Source: Clostridiales bacterium
GTDB taxonomy: Bacteria; Bacillota; Clostridia; Christensenellales; UBA1750
DNA length: 32,790 nt
Reading direction: 5' to 3'
NCBI GenBank assembly: GCA_015056005.1
Contig: SVHB01000028.1
Coordinates: 1-32,790 of the forward strand
The notes beneath the pieces are model-generated. The model was not told where the DNA came from. It saw nothing but the letters and a program-made list of their open reading frames with translations, and ran no database searches. Below, in pieces: positions 24,784 through 32,464 of this stretch. The translations under genes were made by a program, and so were the position numbers. Position 1 is the stretch's first letter; each line of letters begins with the position of its first letter.

Positions 24784-26289
24784 ATGAATGCACAGGAAAG
24801 AAAAGCAGCGCTTCAGAATATTTACACCATAGGCGGCTATTACAATTCCATCGGCGGCGTTTTGGGTATCGACCAGTGGGGCGGCCTGCCCGATGACGGC
24901 GTGCCCTATCGCCTGAAGGTCAACAATTTCCTCAATGACCAAAGGCGCGCACTTTATTTCACCCCCGAGGCTGAGGAGATCGCCGCATACTACAAAGAAA
25001 ATCCCATCGGCGAAAATGATATCGAGACCGCGCAGATCCGCGGATTTTTGAAGCAGCGCAGCTTCTATCAGGATGTTCCCAAAGAGCTCTTCGACGAGTT
25101 CAACCGCAAGCGCGTCGAATCCATGACCGCGTGGAAGCAAGCCCGCGAAAAGCAGGATTTCAACATCTTCAAGCCCTATATGAAGGCTGTATTTGATCTG
25201 CGCAAGCAGATAGCTCTGGCGCTTCGTCCCGACAACGATCCCTTCGCAACTCTGGTCGACATGACCGATGAAGGGCTGAACATCGACGACATCAGCAGTG
25301 AATTCCATAAACTCAGGCAGGGCATCGTTGAGATCCGCCGCAAGATCGAAGCCAGCGGCCTTGAGATTGACAACAGCATCCTGCAGAAGGAACAGAACGC
25401 TGAGGATATGATGAACTTTGCCAAGGCTCTTGCACGCGAGGTCGGTTATCAGGACGCAAAGGGCGGCTATAACGACAAGGTCATCCATGCCTTCTCATCC
25501 ACCATCGGTCCAAGAGACGCCCGCATTTCAACCGCAAAGCACGGCAAACCCACTTTGATCACCACCATTCTTCATGAATCCGGTCATTCCATGTACGGCT
25601 ATTCCAGCAACGAAGAGGTTGCCGAGGCGGGTCTGTTCGGCGGTATTTCAGGAGGCTTCCACGAAGGTCAGGCAAGATTTATCGAAAACTTCATCGGACG
25701 CAGCCGCGCATATATCCACCATATTTATCCCAAACTCATAAAAGCCTTCCCCGCCTATGAGGATATCCCCGAAGAGGCGTACTATCGCGCCCTCAACAAG
25801 GTCGCATCCACCTATAAGCGCACCGAAGCGGACGAGGTCACCTACAACCTCCATGTCATCATCCGCTTTGAGCTTGAACGCGATTATTTTGCCGGCAAGC
25901 TGACCATCGACCAGATGCGCGATGCTTGGGACGACAAATACGAAGAATATCTGGGCATCCGTCCCCGCAACGATACCGAGGGCATACTGCAGGATATGCA
26001 CTGGACGGGCAGCTGGATCGGCTATTTCCAGAGCTATACGCTCGGAAATATCTACGACGGCATGATCTATAACGCAATCTTAAAGGATATCCCCAACTTT
26101 TCTGAGCTTGTGGAAGAAGGCGAGTTTGCTCCCATTATAAATTGGCTTACCGAAAACATCTGGCAGTACGGCAGGAGCGTTACCGCAATGGATCTGCTCA
26201 ATAAGTTCAGCGACAAGGGTCTTGATGCTCAGCCCCTTATCGATTATCTTGACGACAAGTTCGGCAGGATCTACGGTTGGAAAAAGTAG
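24784..26289 (+). CDS. M32 (Taq-type) metallocarboxypeptidase
   Basis: The protein has 501 residues, the family's usual length. The zinc motif HESGH is at 264-268 and the third ligand E294 lies in FHEGQARFIENFIGRS, as in M32. IIRFELERDYFAG and the C-terminal QSYTLGNIYDGMIYN also fit the family. It removes C-terminal residues from peptides in the cytosol. GGAGAG lies 8 bases before the ATG. Codon use is rich in GC-ending codons, marking it as a resident, well-expressed gene, unlike the AT-rich genes to the right. Confidence 0.95.
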   Translation: MNAQERKAALQNIYTIGGYYNSIGGVLGIDQWGGLPDDGVPYRLKVNNFLNDQRRALYFTPEAEEIAAYYKENPIGENDIETAQIRGFLKQRSFYQDVPKELFDEFNRKRVESMTAWKQAREKQDFNIFKPYMKAVFDLRKQIALALRPDNDPFATLVDMTDEGLNIDDISSEFHKLRQGIVEIRRKIEASGLEIDNSILQKEQNAEDMMNFAKALAREVGYQDAKGGYNDKVIHAFSSTIGPRDARISTAKHGKPTLITTILHESGHSMYGYSSNEEVAEAGLFGGISGGFHEGQARFIENFIGRSRAYIHHIYPKLIKAFPAYEDIPEEAYYRALNKVASTYKRTEADEVTYNLHVIIRFELERDYFAGKLTIDQMRDAWDDKYEEYLGIRPRNDTEGILQDMHWTGSWIGYFQSYTLGNIYDGMIYNAILKDIPNFSELVEEGEFAPIINWLTENIWQYGRSVTAMDLLNKFSDKGLDAQPLIDYLDDKFGRIYGWKK

Positions 26290-26302
26290 CATGATAAAAG
26301 CG

Positions 26303-26330
26303 CAGCCCGCATATATTGCGGGCTGTTTTT
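26303..26330. terminator. Terminator of the M32 gene, probably bidirectional
   Basis: 8-bp stem CAGCCCGC/GCGGGCTG with a 7-base loop, followed by five T on the plus strand. The minus-strand tail has CGCTTTTATC and could serve the small convergent gene. Confidence 0.85.
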
Positions 26331-26333
26331 GCT

Positions 26334-26588
26334 TTATTCAAACGTATTTTTCTCTGCATATGCCATCATGGCGTTGTTTCTGATCGCATGGGCAATAACA
26401 AGCATAATAAGCGCTCCCGACGCTATCAATGGCTTTTTAAGCAAAATGCCTGCTACAAGCACGCTCAGGATCAGAATTCCCGCCAAACACATTGCTGCTA
26501 TATGCTCTTTGAGCCATTTTTTCTTAAAAAAACTCATCTTTTCATCAATAGAAAAAGCTTCGACGTTTTCTTTTCCTGCTTCATTCAT
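26334..26588 (-). CDS. Small membrane protein, 84 residues, unknown function
   Basis: Not recognised. The charged N-terminus (FKKKWLKEHI) is followed by two hydrophobic segments, AAMCLAGILILSVLVAGILL and LIASGALIMLVIAHAI, and a short polar tail. This is a plausible two-span membrane protein. The ribosome site is weak (AAGGG). It ends next to the M32 terminator and lies 56 bases after the DUF4177 gene. Confidence 0.6.
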   Translation of the reverse strand: MNEAGKENVEAFSIDEKMSFFKKKWLKEHIAAMCLAGILILSVLVAGILLKKPLIASGALIMLVIAHAIRNNAMMAYAEKNTFE

Positions 26589-26644
26589 GTTCCAAACCCT
26601 TTCTGCAAAAATCTATGCGTTTTCCTTCGCAGTCCCGGTAAGAA

Positions 26645-26833
26645 TCACAGACTATATTTTTCCTTAAAAAATACGCCTACCAATGCGCCTATACCATCGC
26701 TTGGCGATACGATTTGCTGAAGCTCCCATCCGTTATTTATATACTCGTTTATGATATCCTGAGCCTGTTCCAGATCCTTTTCACGGGACATTTTTATTTC
26801 TTTATTCAAATAAACCAGCTTGTATTCTTTCAT
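26645..26833 (-). CDS. DUF4177 family small protein
   Basis: The protein has 62 residues from the ATG at 26833, preceded by GGGGAGAG. The pattern KEYKLVYL, then LEQAQDIINEYINNGWELQQ and GVFFKEK, is that of DUF4177: a small beta-alpha-beta protein of unknown function often carried near accessory genes. Together with the two-span protein it may be the oldest, leftmost unit of the cassette region. Confidence 0.75.
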   Translation of the reverse strand: MKEYKLVYLNKEIKMSREKDLEQAQDIINEYINNGWELQQIVSPSDGIGALVGVFFKEKYSL

Positions 26834-26884
26834 TTTTACTCTCCCCATAGATTGATTCTGTTTATTCCATTATTTATGCACAAC

Positions 26885-26920
26885 AGTGAAGGACTGCCGC
26901 ACATGTTATCGTTTTTATAA
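26885..26920 (-). repeat. spoIVB 3'-end remnant E (weak copy)
   Basis: On the minus strand, AACGATAACATGTGCGGCAGTCC resembles the flank plus S-G-S-P start of the better copies (compare GTGAGCGGCAGTCC in copy C). Only ~25 bases are recognisable. The coding tail and hairpin are not. Taken alone it would be dismissed. It is listed because it falls at the correct position and orientation, between the MFS gene and the DUF4177 gene. Confidence 0.4.
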
Positions 26921-27017
26921 TCGCCTGATGCGTATGAACAATCGATATCATAGACAAATCAATTTTTCAGTTCGTCATACAATGCTTTCGTTTCTTCATT
27001 CTCAGGACTTGAGGAAA

Positions 27018-28217
27018 TTATTCGGTTTTTACCGCTTTTCTGCCCCTTTTATTAAGGATAAGCAATCCAAATGTGAGGACTATCGGGAATATCGCAGCTG
27101 CGAGCAATCCCATTTTAAGATCACCGCCTGCCATTTCGGAAATGCTTCCCACCATAGTGGGGCTTACCATAGCACCCAGATCGCCTGCCAGCGCCAGAAA
27201 TGCAAACACTGCGGTTCCGCCCCTTGGACATATCTTAGAGGATATGCTGATAGAGCCAGGCCACATAATTCCCACAGCCAAACCGCAAAGCGCGCAGCCA
27301 GCAAGCCCGAGGATCGGCAATTCTGACAGCGACGCCAGCAGATAACAGCCTACGCACATAATTGCACAAACAAGCATGACCTTGGTCAAATCAAGCTTTT
27401 CGCTGAACTTTCCGTACAGCATGCGGGTTATGCCCATAAACATTGCAAACAAACACGGACCTGCCAGGTCGCCGATCGTTTTGGAAACCCCTAATGCGGA
27501 TTCGGTAAATGCCGACGCCCATTGAGCCATGGTTACTTCCGATGCGCCCGAGCATACCATGAGAAGTATCATCAGCCAGAAGACAGGTGTTTTCAGCAGC
27601 ATACCGATCCCCATGCTCTTGCCGTCCTCAACCAGTCGTTCTATAGGACAGCTAATGAAGTTAAAGGTATTATATAATGGCACCAGCGCCCAAATAAATG
27701 TGAGTATTTTCCAATTTTCCACGCCGAATACGGCAAAGAAGAGCGTGGAACCCAAAACGACACCCATAGCCCCCCAGCAATAGAAGGAATGCAGAAGGCT
27801 CATCATTCCGTCCTTATTTTCAAACGGACAGGCTTCAACGATGGGGCTTACCAAAACCTCGATCAGGCCGCTTCCTATTGCATAAAGCACTACCGAGATC
27901 AGAATACCTATAAACGGTACGGAAAACACCTCGGGCAGTATCGCCATTAAAACAAGACCTGCAGATGATAACACCTGAGATGCGACAATGCAGGTGCGAT
28001 ATCCTATTTTGTCGGCATATTTTGTAGCCGCAAGATCGACAAGCAATTGCGTTAGGTAGAATACCATCGGAATCATCGCGATCTTTTCAAGCGTGATCCC
28101 ATAAGTGCTTATGAATGTTAAAAACAGGAGCGGCACAAAATTTGCGGATATCGCTTGGGTAACAAAACCAAGATAACAGGCTATCAGAGTTTTTTTGTAA
28201 TTCTTCTGTTCTGTCAT
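27018..28217 (-). CDS. Major facilitator superfamily transporter
   Basis: The protein has 399 residues from the ATG at 28217, with AGGAAGGAAA upstream, and twelve hydrophobic segments. The MFS loop 2-3 region reads AATKYADKIGYRTCIV, and the second half repeats it as MLYGKFSEKLDLTKVM. It resembles the FucP/NarK-like sugar porter group in layout, but no substrate motif is decisive. It stands alone between spoIVB remnants D and E, with its own promoter, so it would be the cargo of one cassette unit. Confidence 0.87.
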   Translation of the reverse strand: MTEQKNYKKTLIACYLGFVTQAISANFVPLLFLTFISTYGITLEKIAMIPMVFYLTQLLVDLAATKYADKIGYRTCIVASQVLSSAGLVLMAILPEVFSVPFIGILISVVLYAIGSGLIEVLVSPIVEACPFENKDGMMSLLHSFYCWGAMGVVLGSTLFFAVFGVENWKILTFIWALVPLYNTFNFISCPIERLVEDGKSMGIGMLLKTPVFWLMILLMVCSGASEVTMAQWASAFTESALGVSKTIGDLAGPCLFAMFMGITRMLYGKFSEKLDLTKVMLVCAIMCVGCYLLASLSELPILGLAGCALCGLAVGIMWPGSISISSKICPRGGTAVFAFLALAGDLGAMVSPTMVGSISEMAGGDLKMGLLAAAIFPIVLTFGLLILNKRGRKAVKTE

Positions 28218-28316
28218 TATGATTTCCTTCCTCATTTTTACTTCGACAAGTCACTATTGCCGTTGATCCTCCCCGCAGCAAACTTCACAGCCCGCCTGCA
28301 AGCTTTTGCTTTATAC

Positions 28317-28345
28317 ATTATATCACAGAAACAGAAAAATGACAG
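28317..28345 (-). promoter_or_regulatory. Promoter of the MFS gene, -35 inside remnant D's terminator
   Basis: Minus strand CTGTCA (28345-28340), 17-base spacer, TATAAT (28322-28317). The -35 is the 3' arm of the remnant's hairpin stem. Between here and the MFS start lies a ~95-base leader with no other feature I can name. Confidence 0.5.
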
Positions 28346-28510
28346 AAGCAAAACGCTCCTGTCAAACTATTAACCCTATGTATCCGTTATGTTTTAATAA
28401 CTCGGTATACTCCCCGCCTTATCGTTCACAAGGATATGCGTCACCGCTCGCATGGCTTGTTATCCCGAAAAGCAGTATCTGCCGACACGAGCGATCATCA
28501 TAATGGTTGG
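28340..28510 (-). repeat. spoIVB 3'-end remnant D (heavily decayed) with terminator hairpin
   Basis: The clearest part encodes AVTHILVND (28447-28421), the SpoIVB motif after the catalytic serine. GTG-TCG-GCA (28488-28480) marks the S-G-S start, and the stop slot falls at 28370-28372. Compared with copy A the core is 4 bases shorter, and stops and frameshifts cover its second half. The hairpin TGACAGAAGC/GCTCCTGTCA (28340-28349 with 28355-28364) with T-tail is preserved. The upstream flank TTATGATGATCGCTCGTG matches the other copies. Confidence 0.75.
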
Positions 28511-28529
28511 CTATAAGATACACGATAGT

Positions 28530-29150
28530 TTATTCGCGAACCAGAATCGGCTGATATTCCTGCAGCTTTTTCAAAACAGCATCCGGATCATTTACACCCC
28601 GACTGCTCAGTTTCAGAGTCACGCAGAATATACCGCTAAACCGTCCGTCACTGTCCTCAAGATAGAACGAATCCGATATGGATTCGGCAATTCCATCCGG
28701 AAACTCATCTGTTGTAAATATATGATCCTCTTCTCTTCCGCAAACACGAGCAAGAAAAACATATTCACAAGGAGAGGGATTGGACTGCACGATCAATTCC
28801 CAGCGCTTATAACAGGCCAAACGGGATTTATCATCAATTCTGATGAAGGGATTGGAAACGCTTAGAATATACTTCGGATCGGGATCCAGAAAATTATCGC
28901 CAATATAAAACCCCAAAAACGAGCCGCTGCGCAAAACAAGCTCACTGCGGAACGGTTCTCTGTTATATCCATAAGAATTATTGTAATCGAACCCCTTTCC
29001 GGGAGCGGTCATCTCATCCTCCCACCGGGAAACATAGAAGCTGATGGTGTATTTTTTGCGGAGCGACTGAAACATCGTTTCCGGTTCTGCAGGCAGTTCA
29101 TTCACAGCATGACAGGTCAATTTTTCGTTATCCCAAGTAAAATAATGCAA
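28530..29150 (-). CDS. Hypothetical protein of cassette C-D
   Basis: Not recognised. It has 206 residues if it starts at the TTG at 29150, which has GGAGG 7 bases upstream. The frame is open to 29198, but there is no ribosome site there and no in-frame ATG near. It is soluble, acidic and rich in aromatics (GKGFDYNNSYGYNREPF, SVSNPFIRIDDKSRLACYKRWELIV). A repeated strand-turn pattern suggests an all-beta fold. It is flanked by remnants C and D in the same orientation and is the only gene in that unit. Confidence 0.7.
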   Translation of the reverse strand: MHYFTWDNEKLTCHAVNELPAEPETMFQSLRKKYTISFYVSRWEDEMTAPGKGFDYNNSYGYNREPFRSELVLRSGSFLGFYIGDNFLDPDPKYILSVSNPFIRIDDKSRLACYKRWELIVQSNPSPCEYVFLARVCGREEDHIFTTDEFPDGIAESISDSFYLEDSDGRFSGIFCVTLKLSSRGVNDPDAVLKKLQEYQPILVRE

Positions 29151-29195
29151 GCCATAGCCTCCTCTCTCTGTAATTAAGTTGATTATTGCATATAT

Positions 29196-29390
29196 CAAAA
29201 AAAAATAACAGGGGTATTTGTACCCCTGTCAAATCATCCATCCTGCCGCATACGGCATATTTTCAGTAAAAATACATAGTCTCTCGCCCGGTCATTGAAA
29301 AGAACGTGAGTCACAAAGCATATCGGCTACCCGTCCCAAATGAAAGGACTGCCGCTCACGAGTGACTATCATTAGGGACAACACTTCTAT
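29196..29390 (-). repeat. spoIVB 3'-end remnant C with terminator and flank
   Basis: From 29356 leftward the minus strand reads SGSPFIWDG, a stop, then FVTHVLFND. After a shift it reads GIFTENMPYAAG, so SpoIVB identity runs on across frames. The core is 119 bases against 120 in copies A and B, a net one-base deletion, and the normal stop has mutated (TAA to TGG). Hairpin ACAGGGGTA/TACCCCTGT (29208-29216 with 29221-29229) followed by a run of nine T is intact. The 31-base flank at 29357-29387 matches that of copy A at 23 positions. Confidence 0.85.
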
Positions 29391-29394
29391 ATCA

Positions 29395-29766
29395 TTATTG
29401 ATTCTTTTCTATAAATTGCTTCTCAAATTCATCTATAAATTCTTCGTCTGTATTTTGCTTTTTCAGCAAACAAACTGCACATTCCTCAAAGGTATCCGCC
29501 TGCGCAGCTATTTCAGAAATAACAGAAAGAAAAGGCTTACTGATATATCCTTCTAAACCTACTCCTTTCTGCTTCAGGAAGCACCCTATCAGAACAGCAT
29601 AATAATAATCTCCATGCATATTCTGTTTGTTAAACCAAGATATTATTTGCTGCAGTTTTTTTATATCGCCATGATGTGAAGCTACCTTCAACAGATCGTG
29701 CAGCAACGGTCCTTTTATATTATATTCTTCATCTTCATACCACTTGCCAATCGTCGGTTCCCACAT
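29395..29766 (-). CDS. Hypothetical protein of cassette B-C, second gene
   Basis: Not recognised. The protein has 123 residues and is mostly helical by eye: LLHDLLKVASHHGDIKKLQQ followed by IISWFNKQ, then a cysteine pair CAVCLLKKQ and an acidic end EEFIDEFEKQFIEKNQ. AAGGAGA lies 9 bases before the ATG. It follows the 197-residue gene by 63 bases containing AT-rich promoter-like sequence, so the pair may be co-transcribed or separately expressed. Its AT content is above the core genes. Confidence 0.65.
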   Translation of the reverse strand: MWEPTIGKWYEDEEYNIKGPLLHDLLKVASHHGDIKKLQQIISWFNKQNMHGDYYYAVLIGCFLKQKGVGLEGYISKPFLSVISEIAAQADTFEECAVCLLKKQNTDEEFIDEFEKQFIEKNQ

Positions 29767-29829
29767 CAGTAAAAGTCTCCTTATAGTTTTATATAAATGT
29801 TATAATTTGAATACATTATAACACTTAGC

Positions 29830-30423
29830 CTACAATAAAAGAAATTCTTTATATGCGTTTATGTATTCCCGTTTTTCTGTGGCATCCTGAAATCCATCCG
29901 TTACAACGTTTGAATAATCAAGTAAACTGAACGTTCCAGTTCTTGTGTCATAAAAAATAGAATCCACAGGAAGGACAATGCCTTCCTCCGCTAATTTTCT
30001 GATTGACCGGAACAACTTGTTTCTTTGTGAGCGGTTTAGTGCAGACGGATCCGGCAGCCCGATATAATCTGCGAAAGAATCGTTTTCATAAAGAAAAATC
30101 ATGCAAAAACTGTTCGCCATTCTATTATCTACAACAACAAAACGGTAATCTGCCAAGTGACCTGTTTGATTGCACATTTCATAAACGAATTTTGAACTTT
30201 CTATTTTATTGATAGCGATATAGTTAAATAGAACGTTATTTTTATATATAAAATTTCCAATTCCTTTTACTGCGATATCCTGATCGTCCACTCCAAGTCT
30301 TGATATCTTACGCAAAAAATCACCTGTTGAATATGTTATTATTAGCTCAATAACAACTTCGAGCAAATGCTTATCGTCTATTTTGTGTTCTATATCATGA
30401 GGCTGCCAAATAATATCACTCAT
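29830..30423 (-). CDS. Hypothetical protein of cassette B-C, first gene
   Basis: Not recognised. The protein has 197 residues, with a GAGGA site 6 bases before the ATG. The N-terminal half is mixed alpha-beta. The C-terminal third reads LPVDSIFYDTRTGTFSLLDY, reminiscent of the end of kinase-like folds where an aspartate follows a beta hairpin, but the other kinase motifs are not visible, so I do not claim it. The first gene after remnant B, with its own promoter at 30486-30514. Confidence 0.68.
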   Translation of the reverse strand: MSDIIWQPHDIEHKIDDKHLLEVVIELIITYSTGDFLRKISRLGVDDQDIAVKGIGNFIYKNNVLFNYIAINKIESSKFVYEMCNQTGHLADYRFVVVDNRMANSFCMIFLYENDSFADYIGLPDPSALNRSQRNKLFRSIRKLAEEGIVLPVDSIFYDTRTGTFSLLDYSNVVTDGFQDATEKREYINAYKEFLLL

Positions 30424-30485
30424 GTAAATTCCTCATTTCCAAGCATATGAATCGGTTGATTTCCCAATATACTCCGTTTCTTAAA

Positions 30486-30514
30486 AATATATCATGTAAA
30501 GGCTGTGATTTCAA
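30486..30514 (-). promoter_or_regulatory. Promoter of the 197-residue cassette gene
   Basis: Minus strand TTGAAA (30514-30509), 17-base spacer, TATATT (30491-30486), directly after remnant B's terminator tail. Confidence 0.6.
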
Positions 30515-30693
30515 CAAAATGGCAGGAGCAAACCGCCCCTGCCATCAGTTTTATCTCGCAGCATCTAACAAATTCTCAATAAGTATCCACTATTCCCTTG
30601 TCGGGTCATTCACCGGCACGTGGGTCACTGCACCAGTCGTTTTGCCGTCATGAATAGCCAATGAGCAGCTCTTGATTAATGTCAAGAAAGTTC
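30515..30693 (-). repeat. spoIVB 3'-end remnant B with terminator and flank
   Basis: The frame 30670-30551 on the minus strand holds 39 codons plus a stop, the same length as copy A with no gap: SCSLAIHDGKTTGAVTHVPV then NDPTRE, an in-frame TAG where SpoIVB has tyrosine, then WILIENLLDAAR. One internal stop and several changed residues make it a non-functional fragment. Hairpin GGCAGGAGC/GCCCCTGCC (30521-30529 with 30535-30543, one G-U pair) follows, with a T-rich tail. The flank upstream (TTGACATTAATCAAG) is a shortened version of that in copies A and C. Confidence 0.9.
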
Positions 30694-30703
30694 ATCAACT
30701 CAT

Positions 30704-32350
30704 TTATATTTCTTTCAGATTAATCTTAAATAATTCCGCGCCGCGGGCAGCGTTTTCATATCCTTTTGTTGCAATTATATAAAGATACCCTTCATATTCA
30801 CAAGCAGCAGGATAATGCATTGCACCTCTCCAGGGATAGTCATCAGTATCGAAGATTTCAAGTTGCTTTGACAATTTGATACTTTGATCTGCCGTAAAAT
30901 ATACCGAAAGTTTACTGCGATTGGGTTTATCTGTATTGCATATTATATAATGGCGTCCGTCTGAAAGAGTACCGCAATATACTTTTGTTGAAACATATGG
31001 AATATCGTGAGCACATACATCACTCCATGTTTCGCCATAATCATTAGAAATATAAACCAAAGGCACTTTTCTCTTATCATTCCGGCAAAACATATACAAT
31101 ATATCTTCAGCACATATAACCGAAATTTCAGGGTGAACCAATTTTGTTCCGCAAGGCAGATTGCCGTCATCTGCAATTTTCACCAAGCGCCATTGTGTAT
31201 CAATCTTTCCTGAGTCAGATATTAAAACTGCCGGCGTGTTGGGGAATCCGTCTAATTCTGCAATTCTTCCGGGCAGCATAAGTTTTCCGTTGGGCAATGT
31301 TACAACATTTGTGTTAAGCTTGAACGGAACAGGTCTGGACCACAACAATTCAAATTTACATGTTTCGGTGTTAAGGACATACAAATCAAGTGAATGAATG
31401 TGATCAGGTGCGACCATTTGATTAACAAGCATATATAATCTGTCGTCACATATTCCGTAGACCGGCGGACAGTATAGAATTTTTTCGCTTTTATCTTCGC
31501 AAATTATTTCTAAATCTGACCACGTTTTTCCGCCGTCATAAGAACGCTTGCCGCAAATTGGCGTATATCCTCGAAGCTCTTTTTCGGGACATTGATACCA
31601 TGATGCATATAAGACATTATGATATTCAATGATCGCCGCCTCATGCAAAAATTTGAAATCATTATCCGGTACACGAATATGTACAGATTGGATGTCCTGC
31701 TTTATTTTCTTTATGTCTTTACTTAAAAATCGAAGGCACTCCATTTGGGTCGCCTGAAGCATATCGTCATAATCATAAAACTGATGAAAACATACACCTG
31801 CATATTGCTCTCTAAACGCTGTTGGAGAAATACCTATGTTCTTCGTAAAAGTTTCAGTGAAATAACTAATGTTGTTATAGCCGCACAGAGATGCAATGTC
31901 GGTAATTCTGTTGTCGCTTTGAACAAGCAATCTCATTGCTTGTTCAAGCCTTTTCTTTGTGCGGTAGGTATTGATTGTTATTTTTAATTTGTTTTTGAAA
32001 ACATGACACATGTAATAGTAACTCATGTGCAAGTCATCGGCAATCTTTTCGATGCTGATATCTTGCATAAAGGTCTTATCAATATGTGATTGTATTGTGC
32101 GGATCAGTTCATTTTCTTTGTTTTCAATACTCTTTTGCTCGCCTTTTATGAATGTGATAATATCTGCCAAAACCGAAATATCACAATCGTTACCTTCATT
32201 GAATTTTCTTATAAGTCTGTCTAATTCCGAGGGATTCAACTGACATCTTTTCATGCAATCAACATTAAAAAGATCAAACAGCTCAGAAATTATATTTTCT
32301 TTTTCGATATTTTCTGCTAAATAATTAGCCAATGTAAATATATTTTTCAC
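30704..32350 (-). CDS. AraC-type HTH protein fused to a sialidase-like Asp-box propeller
   Basis: The protein has 548 residues, starting at a GTG with GGAGG 7 bases upstream. Residues 83-183 are a full AraC/XylS double helix-turn-helix: ISIEKIADDLHMSYYYMCHV then ITDIASLCGYNNISYFTETF and IGISPTAFREQY. Residues about 230-548 are a sialidase-like propeller with Asp boxes SYDGGKTW (270-277) and SNDYGETW (435-442). There is no signal peptide or membrane segment. Usual AraC proteins have a small cupin sensor, usually N-terminal. Here DNA binding comes first and a glycan-recognition propeller may act as the ligand sensor (inference). AT-rich; cargo of unit A-B. Confidence 0.88.
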   Translation of the reverse strand: MKNIFTLANYLAENIEKENIISELFDLFNVDCMKRCQLNPSELDRLIRKFNEGNDCDISVLADIITFIKGEQKSIENKENELIRTIQSHIDKTFMQDISIEKIADDLHMSYYYMCHVFKNKLKITINTYRTKKRLEQAMRLLVQSDNRITDIASLCGYNNISYFTETFTKNIGISPTAFREQYAGVCFHQFYDYDDMLQATQMECLRFLSKDIKKIKQDIQSVHIRVPDNDFKFLHEAAIIEYHNVLYASWYQCPEKELRGYTPICGKRSYDGGKTWSDLEIICEDKSEKILYCPPVYGICDDRLYMLVNQMVAPDHIHSLDLYVLNTETCKFELLWSRPVPFKLNTNVVTLPNGKLMLPGRIAELDGFPNTPAVLISDSGKIDTQWRLVKIADDGNLPCGTKLVHPEISVICAEDILYMFCRNDKRKVPLVYISNDYGETWSDVCAHDIPYVSTKVYCGTLSDGRHYIICNTDKPNRSKLSVYFTADQSIKLSKQLEIFDTDDYPWRGAMHYPAACEYEGYLYIIATKGYENAARGAELFKINLKEI

Positions 32351-32373
32351 AACAAAACCTCCGATTCAATTAT

Positions 32374-32379
32374 ATTATA
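32374..32379 (-). promoter_or_regulatory. Probable -10 box of the AraC-sialidase fusion gene
   Basis: Minus strand TATAAT about 25 bases before the GTG start, in the AT-rich stretch ATATAATATAAT. No good -35 box is found at the expected distance, so activator dependence is possible. Confidence 0.4.
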
Positions 32380-32464
32380 TCAAAACAAAAAGCTTTTACT
32401 ATAACAGTTTTGCTGATATTTTAAGTTCCCACAGTTCCTGTTGTTTCACAAAATCAAAGGAAAT

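Noticed and set aside
24757..25488. 243-codon minus-strand frame inside the M32 peptidase gene
   Set aside because: Shadow of a gene with a complete zinc site. The high third-position GC of that gene removes stops on the other strand.
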